From NCBI GenBank assembly GCA_032358255.1, contig JAULBX010020299.1, forward strand, positions 1 to 64,000: 64,000 bases of DNA, in the 5' to 3' direction. The notes beneath the pieces were generated by a model. It worked only from the letters and a program-made list of their open reading frames with translations. It did no database searches and had not been told where the DNA came from. The position numbers were made by a program, and so were the translations under genes. Positions 1 through 11,600 of this stretch are shown one piece after another; positions within the stretch are counted from its first letter, which is position 1, and each line of letters opens with the position of its first letter. Source of the DNA: Heterotrichella gracilis. Its lineage: Eukaryota; Sar; Xanthophyceae; Tribonematales; Xanthonemataceae.

Positions 1-3000
1 ATATACGGTATATACTGGTATATACCAGTATATGGCAGTATATGGCCCAAATTTATACGCATTCGCACAACCCTACTTATACAGGACCTTTGCCCTTCTT
101 GCCAGGGTAGCTGGGCCTACTTGCGGCGCACACACCAAGACCCAAAACCCTAGATAGGACCCTTGCCCCTCCCACCAGGTTCGGTTGGCCTACTTCCGGC
201 TGTGCGGCGGCACTTTTACCCCACATATTGGAATCCTAAACCCTGACTCTCTGCCCCCCCCCTTCCCCCGCAGGTTCGGTGGGCTTACTTCCGTTCGCGC
301 GGCGACACCTAAACCCTAAACCCTAACCAGAGCCCTGGTACTCCCCACAGGTTAAGTGGTCCTACTTCCGGCTGCGCGGCGACACCTTAACCCTACATAT
401 TGGACCCCTAAACCTCAAACCCTAATCAAAACCCATGCACCCCCCACGCAGGTGAAGTGGTCCTACTTCCGTCTGCGCGGCGACACAATCAGCGATGACC
501 ACCAGATCCACTTGATGACCCTGGTGATGTGCTGCGACAACCCAACATATGGGCCACAGGTAAATCCTCAACCTTAACTCTAAACCCTAAACCCTGAACT
601 GACTGTTTCCAGATCCACCTGCTGACGCTTGTGCTGTGCTGCGACAACCAAACCCTAAACAACAAAACCCTAACCTGTCATTACTGAACCCTGCACCCCA
701 TTCCGTGCCTGCACATGTCATCACACTGCTGTAGGGTTCAGAGTTTGGCAACGAAACCCTAAACCCTGCTCACTGAACCCTACACCCCATTCCCCCCTGC
801 AGCTGTCCGCCCTCGTTATCGATGACGTCATCACACTGCTGGCATGCACACCGAGGGCACCTGTCATTGGCCAACAGAATGGGAGAAAAGACAACCGATG
901 CCACCATGGCGTAAAAGCAGCGGTGGACTTGGTGGCGTTCCGATATTGCAAGTCTGCGCACCGCAGGCTGTCATACCCAGGTGCGCTGTGGCGTACTACC
1001 CTAAATTCTACATTATACACCCTAAACCCTAAATATACTCCTAAACCCTCAACCGTACTGTGGCGTACGACAAAGTCTGCGCAGCGCAGGCTGTCGTATC
1101 CACGTGCGCTGTGGCGTAGCAAACCCTAAACCCGGAACCGTACCTGTGGCATACGACAAAGTGCAGTGGGATGCAATGTAGTGGGTGATTTGGCTTCTTA
1201 CTTTGTGCAGGCATTCGAGCAATGCTGCAGATTAGCAGGTATACTACGTAGTCTTGCATATGCGGTACCAAGCTTGGCTAGGGTTTTGTGGTGTATTGTA
1301 TTGCAATGGGTGGGTCTTCCCACCAGAAGTTCTACTTCTATAACTATTTTAAGTTCTACTTTTTACCCCTTGCAGGAGTGATTTCCCGCGTTGAAGAGCT
1401 GACCCAGTGCGGGATCCCAAACGTGTCTGACCTTTCTAAGAAGTTGCTGGAGGCGCTGAGAGGGATATCGCTGGGAATGGGCTTTCTACAAGGGGGGTTG
1501 CGACACTGGCAGTGGAACAACAGTGGGAGTGGGGGTGGCAGGAGGCCAGGTGGGTGGGGGGTTTTGAGGGGAGCGCATGCCTGTTAGGTTTGTGGTTCTT
1601 TTTGGTGGAGCCGATGTTGGAGAACACTTTTGGTGCTGGACCGACTGTCCTGGAGACGCAGGGTTGAGGGTTGAGGTTGAGGGTTTTTGTGTTGCACAGT
1701 CTGTCTTGGAGGCATGGAAGCTGCCAGAACACCTGCAGGGAATTCCCAATGCCATTGCATGTGCTGCCAACATTGCCTGCAAAAAAAAATAGAAAAAAAG
1801 ATGCCAACATGCCAGCAACGTGGTGCAATGGAATGCGGATGCAGCGTGATGCAAGGCTCCGACTCAGGGTCCTGCCCATGCACAAGGTTTGGCCTCAGGC
1901 CATCTTCAAGTACACAAGGTTTCACCTCAGCCTCCTGTCCATGCGCAAGGATTCACCTCGCGCCCTCTTCATACTCTGCACTGCACAGGGTTTCACCTCA
2001 GGCACCCTTGCCCATGCAGACACCCCAGTGCAGGTTGCAATTGCCAATCAGTTGGGGGTGTTGGACAAGAGGAGTGCAGCTTTCGAGCCCAATGCGGTGG
2101 TGTGGGCTATGCTGACGTTGGCAGACATGGCAGCAGACATGCCCCACTTGTCTGGTGAGCAAGGCCATTGCAGTGGGGAAATGTGGCGTATTTTTTGTGT
2201 GTCTTCATTTGATGAAAATACTCCTAATAGTATTTAGTGCATGCATTCAGCATACTTAGTCAGGTTTCCCCCGTGAATCTCCAACATGGGCATGGCGATT
2301 GGAAAATTTGAAGGACTCCCAATTGGCCCCTTTTCCCCATGGCAGGAACAGAAAAGTCCTGCTCTTGTTGCCATGCTTTAACAGTTTCCTTTCTATAAAA
2401 TGATTTTTTTAACTTTTAATGGTTTACTTTTTTCCTGCAGCCATGCTGTCCTCCGGCGCCCTCCCCGCCATACTGCGCGCCACCGACAGGGTTGGTGAGA
2501 AATTTCAGGAGGACGAGTTTGTGCAAAACAACCCAGCAACGGTGCCGGTGCTGGCCCTGTAAATCATCCGCACCGTGGTTGGCGACATGGTGTTTGGGAG
2601 CCCTGGAGAGACGCAGAAGGTGCGTGCGGAAACCCTAAATATTAGCCCCTTATGACCTCTACAATACCAAAACTTCTACTATCGTTTTCCCTCGAATTTC
2701 CTTCCCGGGGAGGTACTGCCGTTTGTGGGGCGTTTCGATTCTTTCTTCCCTCTTCCCTTCCCTAACTCAATACATTAATATTGTATTGAGCGTATATTCA
2801 ATGATATAATATAATATTAATACCATTAATATTAGTAATGATGGGAGAGGTACAGTCACTGCGCATCTCCTGTACTCACACGCCATCTTGCCCCGCTCTC
2901 ACAAAGCTGGTCCTTGATGCAGGTACAGGCGATTGCAACCCTGGGATGGCAGCTGGGAGCCTAACCCTGCGTAATAACCTTGCACACACATGAACCTCGA

Positions 3001-4701
3001 ATCCCAATCCTGCACCCATTGGTAATATTTAGGTGGGTTTACACTATCTATGTGTGCCCCAAATGCACTATCAAGTGGGCCACAACCGTCCTGCAGCAAC
3101 ACCAGAGTGATTTTATGTACTGGCTGGAAAGTACAAATGCCTTGCTGCGGGATACTGCTCAGGTTGGCCAACAAGGTGCCGCCTGTAAGAGTATCCGACA
3201 GAAAGACATTTATACTTTCCAGCCAGTGCACAAAAACACAATGGTGTTGCTGCAGGACGGTTGTGGCCCACTTGATAGCGCATTTGGGACACACATCGAA
3301 AGTGTAAACCCACCTGATTATCACCAGGCACACATGGTAACATACTGCGCCGTTGTAATCATGAAGACTCCTACAGAACCTTACGCGGTACAAGTCCTAA
3401 TAATTGAAACCCAACCCGGGCCCCTTAAACGCCCTACCTTTGGAGGAATTCAAACTCGTGAACGTAAATTCTGTGATCCCCAAGCAATAGCTCCTCAGGA
3501 GGATTTTTTCTTCCAAAAGAATATTTTACTTTCCCCATAAATGCGCTCAAGCCCAAGCTTTCCTATGCCCATGTTCCCGAAACCCTGCACCGTGTCCCCC
3601 CCTAAACCCTAATTGCAGGCGCACGCGCTGTCCGCCCTGCGCGCCCAGCTGTCCCCCGACCTGCGCAAGTACCTGGTGCACCCACTGGAGGAGGTGCGGG
3701 TGGCTGCTGTGAAAACCATGTGCGCATTGGGAAGTGTGGAGGGGGGAAGCCAGAGGGAGGCTGCAGCATTTGCGAAGGAATGTGGGGCCAACAGCTTCAA
3801 GGTGCTCGTCACACCCTAAACCTTGAGCTTCTAATCACACCCACACTCACACCCATGCCCACACCCACACCCACAGCATGCCCATCCCTACTCAACCACC
3901 ACCGCGAGCACCCATTCAAATATGCATATGTGAGGTTGCTGACCATGAACCGTAAATCCCTGACCTTCAACCCTAAACCCTAAACACACAGAGCACGTCT
4001 GAGGTTGCTCATGGAAACAAGTTGCGCTCGGTTCAGGCCCGCATCCTAGCAAGGTGCATTGACATCACCGGCCAGCACCCAGTCCTGGTTTCAGACTTCA
4101 GGGCAGTCCCTGCACGGCCCCCCTGCGACGTGCAGAGCGGGTGGGAGATGGATGCCCAGCATCTGAAGCTGTGCGACGGCTGCGGGTGGAACAACTACTT
4201 CAGGGCGCTGACTGGGGCAGACAGGCAGGTGCTCAACCGGTAACCCTAGACCCTAGAATTGTTGCACCTTTGGTTCAGTGACACCCCTTGGCATGCCGTG
4301 CACCAGTGTAAAGCGCGTCGTTGGAAGCTGTAGTTTAACACCCTACTGGCTGGCCCTGAAAATTCTGGCCATAGGTTGGAAACCTTACTGCTGGCCCTTA
4401 AACCCAGGTCCACCAGGGTTCACAATCCCTTACTTATCATTAAGAAAAGAAAGAGAAAAAGAACAGAAAACAAACGCCAAAGGCGTGCATAAGGCGGCAT
4501 AGCAATTACGCATAGCCCATTATATTATTGTCAGTGACCACATTGAAACCCTTTGCTGTAGGTTGTGGCCAGTGCCAGTACTGTAACCCGGCGTGTCAGA
4601 AGGCGCACTGGAAGCTACACAAGAGGCTGTGCGGCAAGCCAGCGCCACAGGGCAATGCAGACGATGGGGATCCCTCAAACTTGCGGGTGGTAGTTGGTTG
4701 A
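1..4701 (+). CDS. Armadillo/HEAT-like protein with C-terminal MYND-type zinc finger (5' partial, possibly decayed)
   Basis: Only the 3' part of this gene is in the window and its start lies upstream. Readable exons are about 452-559 (begins VKWSYFRLRGD), 1376-1460 (VEELTQCGIPNVSDLSKKLL), 2020-2154 (NAVVWAMLTLADMAADMPHL), 2441-2619, 3619-3801 (LRKYLVHPLEEVRVAAVKTM, a helical ARM/HEAT-like stretch), ~3991-4242 and ~4562-4701. The last two supply CDGCG and then CGQCQYCNPACQKAHWKLHK followed by RLC. That is the C-x2-C...YC-x3-C-x7-H-x3-C pattern of MYND fingers, which usually bind proline-rich partners. The stop is TGA at 4699-4701. Oddities: an in-frame TAA at 2560-2562 inside an otherwise well-conserved exon, no clean donor for the exon near 1460, and a phase mismatch between the last two exons. 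The gene may be a pseudogene, or my exon model may be wrong. Many exon-edge copies surround the 5' exons. Function beyond protein interaction is not inferable. Confidence 0.55.
103..486 (+). repeat. Five tandem copies of one exon start with its splice acceptor
   Basis: The acceptor plus about 30 bases of the exon that begins VKWSYFRLRGD occurs at 103-133, 176-212, 271-308, 348-386 and 449-486. The last copy continues into a full exon with a donor at 560. The four upstream copies are degenerate and run into CCCTAA tracts. Spacing is 73-101 bases. The reading frame after each copy is lost, so the upstream copies are best seen as intronic duplicates. Confidence 0.8.
503..649 (+). repeat. Echo of exon interior or end downstream of exon 452-559
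   Basis: Bases 503-542 (encoding QIHLMTLVMCCDN) recur at about 610-649 as a copy reading IHLLTLVLCCDN. CCCTAAA tracts sit on both sides. The copy has no donor and is followed by telomere-like sequence. Confidence 0.75.
3020..3326. repeat. ~300-bp foldback (palindromic) element in an intron
   Basis: Left arm ~3020-3163 and right arm ~3182-3326 are near-perfect inverted copies around a ~19-base loop (3164-3182). Both strands therefore give almost the same translation (for example KWATTVLQQH on each). The outer ends share AGGTGGGTTTACAC. No coding role is supported. It resembles a foldback MITE or a long hairpin precursor. It lies in the intron between exons 2441-2619 and 3619-3801 of the MYND-type gene. 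I see no convincing target-site duplication. Confidence 0.85.
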
Positions 4702-5367
4702 TCGAGTCGCCAGGGGCGACGTTCTATCTGTACTTTATGTTGGTTTCGTGCGACTTACAGTTGGCTTCAGCAATGTGCACAACATGCCACTGCAGATGGC
4801 GTCTGCACCAGCTGAGGCCTGAAAACAGAAACCTTCCAAATTGGGAATATCCAGCATATCTGACGCATTTTCGGCCGCTGATGCCCCAAAAGCGGCAGCT
4901 ATATTCAGCACATATGCTCAAAAGCGATGGCTGAGGTGTAATACTATGCCAAGTTTGAGACTTATGCCTTGTCTGAGAATGTCAAATATTACAGATTGCT
5001 TGCACGGGTAGTCAGCTGATTTCCCTAGAGAAGTGGCAGTAAATATTTGCGCTTCACTGCACGTCAAAAACACATCCAGGGGAACAAGCATACGAATACG
5101 TCATCAGTAGTGGTACAAACCCCCCCGGGGCCAGTGAGTTGTGGCGTGGCATGGAAGGGCTGAACCTCTGCGCAAGGCTTGATTGTTCACAAGTCTCTCG
5201 CCGACAGAGTGCTAATTAGTAAGCAATTTTGATATCTAACGAGAAGAAGAATACAGTAATTGTGTGAGCAAAATATTGTCAATTTGCACACAGTATGTCC
5301 CCGCCACCGTTGCAGCTGATGCTGCAGCCCCAATGGTGTTGTGATCCCGCCACCAGGTGTAGCTGGG
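4702..5367. other. Convergent intergenic spacer
   Basis: This spacer lies between the stop of the MYND-type gene (+) and the stop of the LRRC57-like gene (-). It must hold both 3' UTRs. No further gene or repeat is recognised. Confidence 0.6.
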
Positions 5368-7626
5368 TCACCGGGCGCCCTGCCGCTGCCTGTCAATCCC
5401 CTCATCCAATCCCTGGGACCCCAGCAGCACCCCCGAGGCGATCTGCTTGTCAAACTTCTCAACCCGCCGCTTCTCAAACTCTGCGTAGCCTTCGGTGCCC
5501 TGCAACGTCTGCACAGCAAGAATAAAGTTAGCTGGGTGCACCACACATGCCACAGTGGCGCCACACGGGGATGCCACACATGCCCACAATGGAACAGGGG
5601 TGGCATGCAGCATATGAACCACCCTGCGGCCGTACAGTGGGAATCAAGTAACAAAGCGGCAAACCTGAACAGGTACATGGGCTGTGCCCAGGATGGTGCC
5701 TAACAGGTAACGGACTTGAAACCTTCCATGGTTTGTACCACTAATAGTGACGTATAAGTTTGCTTGCTGGTGCTTACCTCGATGGTGATCGGGTTCTTGT
5801 GCAGCGCAAGCGTCTGCAGCGCTGCGCAGTCTTTCAGCACCGCGGGTGGCACAGCCGCTATGCGGTTGCGGTCAGCGTTCACCAGCTTCAGCCGCTTCAA
5901 CTGCCCCAGGCTGTCTGGCAGGGCCTGCAATAATAAATGGGTTACAGGGGGTGGTTGCATGCTACTGCACATCATTGCAAGGCGGCGCAAAATGGCTGTA
6001 CTACTGGATGCGTGGCAATGGCTCTCTTACTGCTACACCATGTGCAAGGTACAGTGTGTCCCACCCAATATGGATATGCCCAACCCACGCACATGACCCA
6101 GCCTGTCACCTTGAGATGATTGTGCAAGGTACACTGGGCATCTGGCTGCATTGTTGGAACTAACCCACCGGGCTAGCTATTGTTGAAGCACCTCCTGGGC
6201 ATGGTGTAGAGTACTACTTGCCCAGACTACGTATGGCTATCCTGATATTGCGTGAAGTTTGCCTGCAGTTGCACCCATTCCTACCCTCCACATTGCTTAG
6301 CCTGTTACCTTGAGGTAGTTGTCCGACACATCCACCTCCTCGAGCGCCACGCACTGGCCGATGCTGGCAGGCAGCGCCTTGAGCTTGTTCCTGGCTGCAG
6401 TCAGCTGCTTGAGCCCCGTGAGGTTTCCCAGTGTGCCTGGCAGCGCGGTAAGGGCGTTGCCCGACAGCTGCAGCTTCTGCAGCGCTGACAGCTGGCCGAT
6501 CTCGGCGGGAAGGACAGTGAGCTGGTTGCCCTCCAGGTCCAACACCTGAAGCGCAGCAAGAGGCCAGAGGTTCAAACCTTGTGACTTTTACAGATCCTGG
6601 GCTTCTGCCTTCAACAGCGGTTTAGGGTTTAGGGTCTAGGGTTTAGGGTTGGCCCCAAGCTCCAGCACCTGAAGGGCAGTGGTTCAGGGTGTAGGGTTTA
6701 GGGTTGCCCAGTGTGGCTGGCAGCGCAGCAAGGGCGTTGCCTGACAGCTGGAGCTTCTGCAGTGATGACAGCTGGCCGATCTCGGCAGGCAGGCTAGTCA
6801 GCTGGTTGCCCTCCAGGTCCAGCACCTGAAGAGGGAAGCTTTAGGGTTTAGGGTGACGGTCTAGGGTTCAAGGTTGGCCTCGAGGTCCAGCACCTGCAGG
6901 GCAGTGGTACAGTCCCAAGAGGTCATATATTTGATCTGTCTGGCGTGTGCAAATTTTGTGCTCTTTCTTTCGACAGTAGGGTTACAGTGGAGTGCGTAGG
7001 TCAGTGGGTATTTATGGTGTGTTGTAGTTAGGCTAGACATTAGTAAGTGTTGAGCACGGCAGTGCACCTACATACCGGTGAGTAAACATAACCCAGAGAG
7101 GAGACAAGTGGGGGCAGACAACCAGGCATACCTTGAGTGCTACCAGTTGGCTTATGCTGGGTGGGATGGAGACCAGGAGGTTTGAGGCCATGACCAGCCG
7201 CTGCAGCCCCACCAACGTCCCCAGCTCCACAGGCAGCTCCGTTATTTGGTTGTTTGTGGCATCCAGTATCCTTGCCTGGCCACCAAGCTCCCATACTGAG
7301 TCTGGGACTTTCTGCACACAGGTTCCATGGATGGTCAGGAAACGGCGGTGTTTGACACAAGAGAGGGACGAACCAGTAGTGCTCAGCAGGCAGCAATCGT
7401 GCTGACGTTAAGTCGGCACAAGCAGAGGGTTATTATATGTAGAAGTAACCTAACCCAACGCATGCATGCATATGGGAGGGCAATTGAAGCATTTGTTCCG
7501 ACGTACCTTTAGGCGGGCGTCACGCAGTGATACTATGCCGGTTTTGTTCCACGCTGCTTCCCTTTGTGCCTTTGTCTTTTTGAAGGACGGCAAGTCCTTC
7601 CGCGAACCTCCACAGCAGTTCCCCAT
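5368..7626 (-). CDS. LRRC57-like leucine-rich repeat protein, N-terminally acylated
   Basis: Five exons join in phase: 7626-7507, 7311-7132, 6545-6309, 5924-5778 and 5508-5368, giving 274 aa and ending in TGA. All have GT-AG borders. The protein starts MGNCCGGSRK, a typical N-myristoylation (Gly2) plus palmitoylation (Cys4/Cys5) signal, so membrane attachment is likely. Residues ~45-225 hold about eight 23-residue LRRs of the LxxLxLxxNxL type, for example LQKLQLSGNALTALPGTLGN. The tail GTEGYAEFEKRRVEKFDKQI matches the ending of animal and plant LRRC57. The family's function is poorly known; it acts as a peripheral scaffold. The start codon is the first ATG of an open frame running straight into the conserved region. 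The gene is divergent from the dynein gene and 1.03 kb away, which hints at a shared promoter region and possibly ciliary co-expression (inference). Introns on both sides of exon 3 carry decayed copies of that exon. Confidence 0.88.
6650..6907 (-). repeat. Three decayed copies of the start of an LRR exon, joined by CCCTAAA tracts
   Basis: The exon starting at 6545 (VLDLEGNQL) has a 122-base partial copy at 6825-6704. That copy follows the exon through SGNALAALPATLGN and then breaks directly into telomere-like repeat, with no donor. Two shorter copies of only the acceptor plus ~20 bases lie at 6907-6875 and 6682-6650. All are read on the minus strand. The 6825 copy would add a partial LRR if used, but lacks a splice donor. 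Confidence 0.8.
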
Positions 7627-8660
7627 CATTCTAAGTCACCTAGGCTCAACGCAAACCACGTGTGGCAGCCGTTCACCTCTGCAGGCATTCTTTGCTTGGG
7701 AAAAGAGGATCTTCCCTAGAACTGCTCCACTTTGGCAATGGGAACTGTATAACTTGGTGGAATTGGCGCCAACTGAACTGCCCAAGTCCCCGTTGGTGGT
7801 GACATATTATACTATTTTTATACATGCATATGGGCAGCTGTTTTAGGTGAGGACGACTTTGTAAGCGTTTGTTCGCTACAATATTGCAGCATATTACATG
7901 TAAGGCCATATTCTTGCTGACAACCTAGGCTCAAAACGAGGCAATATATTGCCCTGGCATGGCATGCATGTCGGACGTGGGCACCAGGGGCAGATTGTCA
8001 ACACATGGAGGTGAGGACGGCTATAGCTGGGTGCAACTACCGTATACAATTCCAATTGGGTAGGCTTTACACTATTGCGGTAGTGTATGGGCTACCTTCA
8101 CCATGCCGGAGAATGCATAGCATTCTAGAGTGCTCGCCCACGAAGTCGTAGTCACTGCCGGAAAACTTCCAAGTTGGAGTTGCTCCACGCACTTGCACTG
8201 GTGACGTCTACTTTATCAACCTAGTCACAGTGACACAGGCCATGTGTCAGTGGGTGCAACGATAAATACAAGGGAGTGCCCCATCTTGTACCATACACTG
8301 TAGAAAAAGGTTTCTCATATTTCCACAAACAGCTGGTAGCTGCTACCCTTGCATCCTTATCCAGTCAGTATTGAACTGTGTTCACGTTCTTCAACTATAC
8401 TTGTTGGGTAGCTTTGGCAATACACAGCGTTGCAGCAAATAAGCACACGCAGCCCAGTACCCAGCAGGTGCAGCGTTTAGCCTTTTTCCCCCTTCTTCAC
8501 AAGCTCAGCAGGTGTGTGCACTATCTAGTAGCCACCCCAACAACGTGCACAATTTGAACCATTATTGACTGCCTGACAACTGGCAGGTTATGCGTTCTTG
8601 AAAGGCGCGCGTGGCAGGGGGCACTAGCCTGCGAAACTCGGGTGAGGCAGGTCTGTCCCC
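7627..8660. promoter_or_regulatory. Divergent upstream region between LRRC57-like and dynein genes
   Basis: About 1 kb separates the two start codons on opposite strands, so it must hold both 5' UTRs and promoters. No TATA-like element or known ciliary motif could be assigned by eye. The call rests on position only. Confidence 0.5.
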
Positions 8661-11600
8661 ATGGCAGACCTGCACCTGGGCAAGGACGATGTGCACACCA
8701 AGAAGCCCAAGCTGCAGGGCAAACAGCAGCACCAGCCCTCCGACTACTTTGTGGCTGACCCAGCAGCAGCAGCAGCCGCAGCACTGCACTACCCTCTGCC
8801 AAAGCTGAAGGAGGTATCGCTGGCAGATGTCTTGGCCAAGACTTCTGCCGAGGTTTTTGCTGCACCAGCGGGGGCTAGTCGGGGGGGAATCAGTCCAACC
8901 AAGGCAAGTGTGCACTGCACTGCACCCATTCACCTGTCCAACTGGCCTGCTGCTGATCTCGTGGTGGCAAGTTTCCTTAGCGCTGAAAGCCCTGGTCAAA
9001 TGACCATTGCACATTCACTTGGGGCACGCTATAGAAAGACACTCAAAGGGACCTGACATGCAGTACGCCATTGTGCAGAGCTCGGATCAGAAGCGCAAGC
9101 TTGTGGCGATCGGCGAGGAGCAACACGCGCCACCCTCTGATGCTATCCGCGCTGTTCATGGGTAAGTCATCCCCCCCCCAGTAAATACCGCCAGTTGGTA
9201 CATGCAAGAAGTGCCAGTGCCCTGCAGATGCTTGGGTTTTTTGTCCTCTAATTCTATGTGGGGCAAACCAGGTGCCCAGGTGAGGAGTACTTCCGCCATG
9301 GCTTGTGGAAAATTCGTATGCTTAGGGTTTAGGGTTTTGTACATCCGCCTTTCAACTTTTTCGCGTATGGAACAGCTAGCTTCTTGCAAGTTCCTCACAA
9401 GGATGGATTTAGCCCTATTCTATGAGCAGCAACAGCAAGTGGGCACCCAGTTCCTGCAGTGCACCTCAAGTGTGCACCATAGGTCCCATAGTCCAATAGT
9501 TAGGAGCAATCAGTAACCTAGCAAATGAATGATTGAATTATAAAAAGGCAACTGGTGGACACACAGGCCCCCGAGTCCCAGCCACCACCCTCGGTCCCAG
9601 CCAGCCAGCACCAGCGGTTCTCACCAAGGCGATCATGGGCCGCACAAGGGAACCATGCACGAGCTCCAGTACGACAGTGCTGTGGTCCCGGGGATTAAGA
9701 CCGGGAAGGACGCCATCGAGTTTTACATCAAGTATGGCATGGAGACGCCCGTCAAGTTCTTCTACTGCACCAGGTATGGGTGGATAAAACCAGGCAACTA
9801 CACCCAAACTGCCAGAAAATTTGACACTTCGCAATCGACAGCTGAGCGCGATGCTTCAAAGGGACACAACTTTGGGACTGCGCTAATTCCAGGATAAACC
9901 ACCATGCAGCCAACATCTGGAATACTTGTTCCTAGCAGGAATCTATGCATAACCTGCAAGCAACGGTGGCCACGGTTTGAAAAGGAGGAAAATTAAAGTG
10001 TCCAGCTCGCCACAGGCCACCTATCACCAACACTGCACACCTTCTTGTAGGGTCATCCCAAGACAGAGTGTTCAGGGGACTCTAAATCTCAGGGTGATAC
10101 CACACGATTCTGCAGGGCGCAGTCCGCCACCAACTTCCGCCCCTACGACCTGCAAGTCATCCCCCGGAGCGAGGTGAGGGAGGAGTACTTTGTGCTGGCA
10201 GCCACGGGGGTGATGCATATGGTGAAGAATGTAGAGGCGGAGTTCACGTCACTGCAGCAGTGGGTGCGGGAGGCGTCGCTGTTTGACTTTCTGCGCAGCA
10301 TTGCGTTTTTCAAGCACTACTTGACCGGGAAGTGCTTTGCCATCTGGAGGCAGGTGGGTGTCTGTACTTCCTGTCCATAGATGGACCATGTTCAAAATAG
10401 ATAAGATGCATTGTAATTATTTACAATTTGAGGCCAAATTTCGTTGTTGTAATTGCATATCATTGGTTAATTCATATGCATTCGATCAGTACTATATGGC
10501 ATGCATATTTCAGTCAGCTTTGCACAAGCATTTGCCATTCAACTCTGTCCTGGCAATGCCAGGCTGACGCTGCTTATCTCTATTCTGAGTGGGTGATCCC
10601 TACTAATTCCAATTGGTTTAAACCATTACAAGCGCAGCTGCAAAACCACGGTGTGTGCTGCATTTTGCTGCAGAACGTGCGGCACCAGCGCTTCATGCGT
10701 GTGCGGAAGCAGATCCAGGACCGGGCTTTCATCGCCAAGCCCAGCTTTGTGGATGCCCTGATGCGGGTGGGGCCCATCATGGAGGATGTGCGGTGCACTG
10801 AGCTGGTCAGCTGCGACAACAGCAAGCTGTACCAGCTGGAGGAATGGGGTGCGCTGCAGCAGGCGCTGCGGGACCAGAAGGCCACCCCGTGCATGCTGGG
10901 CCACGTGGACAGGCTGCAGACGGTGCGGACCCTAAACCCTCAATGGTGGAAACCCTTAAGGGCATATGGGACATATCCTGACGCATAAACGCATCAGTAC
11001 CGCATTGCAGCAGGCGCAGCGTGATGAGAAAGCCTCCCCGTGCATGTGGGCATGTGGACAGGCTGCAGATGGTGCAGACCCTTAACCCTCAATGGTGAAA
11101 CCCCAAAGGCCATCAATCATCAAGGAAACAAAGATGGGCTTGCTGCTGCTTGAATACCAGGCTAAGGTATAGGCCCTTGTTGCTTGCAGGCGGTCAATAG
11201 GTTCTGCACAGATATCCACGAGCTTGCCACCAAGTACAGACAGAGCGTGCGCGATGAATCTGAGCTGGATGACACCACGGGGGTGGAGGTATCACGCAGC
11301 GCGGCCGGCAAGCCAGCGCGCAGCATGTACCTGGTGAAGCAGGAGAAGCTGGAGAGGGCAAAGTGAGTGCATTTCCCCCCATGTTGTTAGGGTTTAGGGA
11401 TGTAGGGTTTTACTTGGATTAGGAAATTTTGTATGGTTTTAGAGTTCAGATATCGTGCAGCGCGGTCGGCAAGCCAGCATGCAGCATGTACCTGGTGAGA
11501 CAGAAGAAGCTGGAGAGGCAAAGGGAGTGAACGCGCATATGTGCATGCATATTCACAGGCCAGCAGCCACAATTGAAGTGCTGCGCCGGCCATGGAAGGA

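Noticed and set aside
1-60. Chromosome end, because CCCTAA repeats are common near the start
   Set aside because: The tracts are short, degenerate and scattered over the whole window within introns, so they are interstitial.
2560-2562. Non-standard code with TAA as Gln, known in some ulvophycean algae
   Set aside because: TAA, TAG and TGA all end other genes exactly where their families end.
2899-3540. Overlapping ORFs of 164 and 186 aa on opposite strands with similar proteins
   Set aside because: They are the two arms of a palindromic repeat read in both directions, not genes.
6704-6825. Extra LRR exon
   Set aside because: It lacks a splice donor and runs into CCCTAAA. The flanking exons already join in phase with correct LRR spacing without it.
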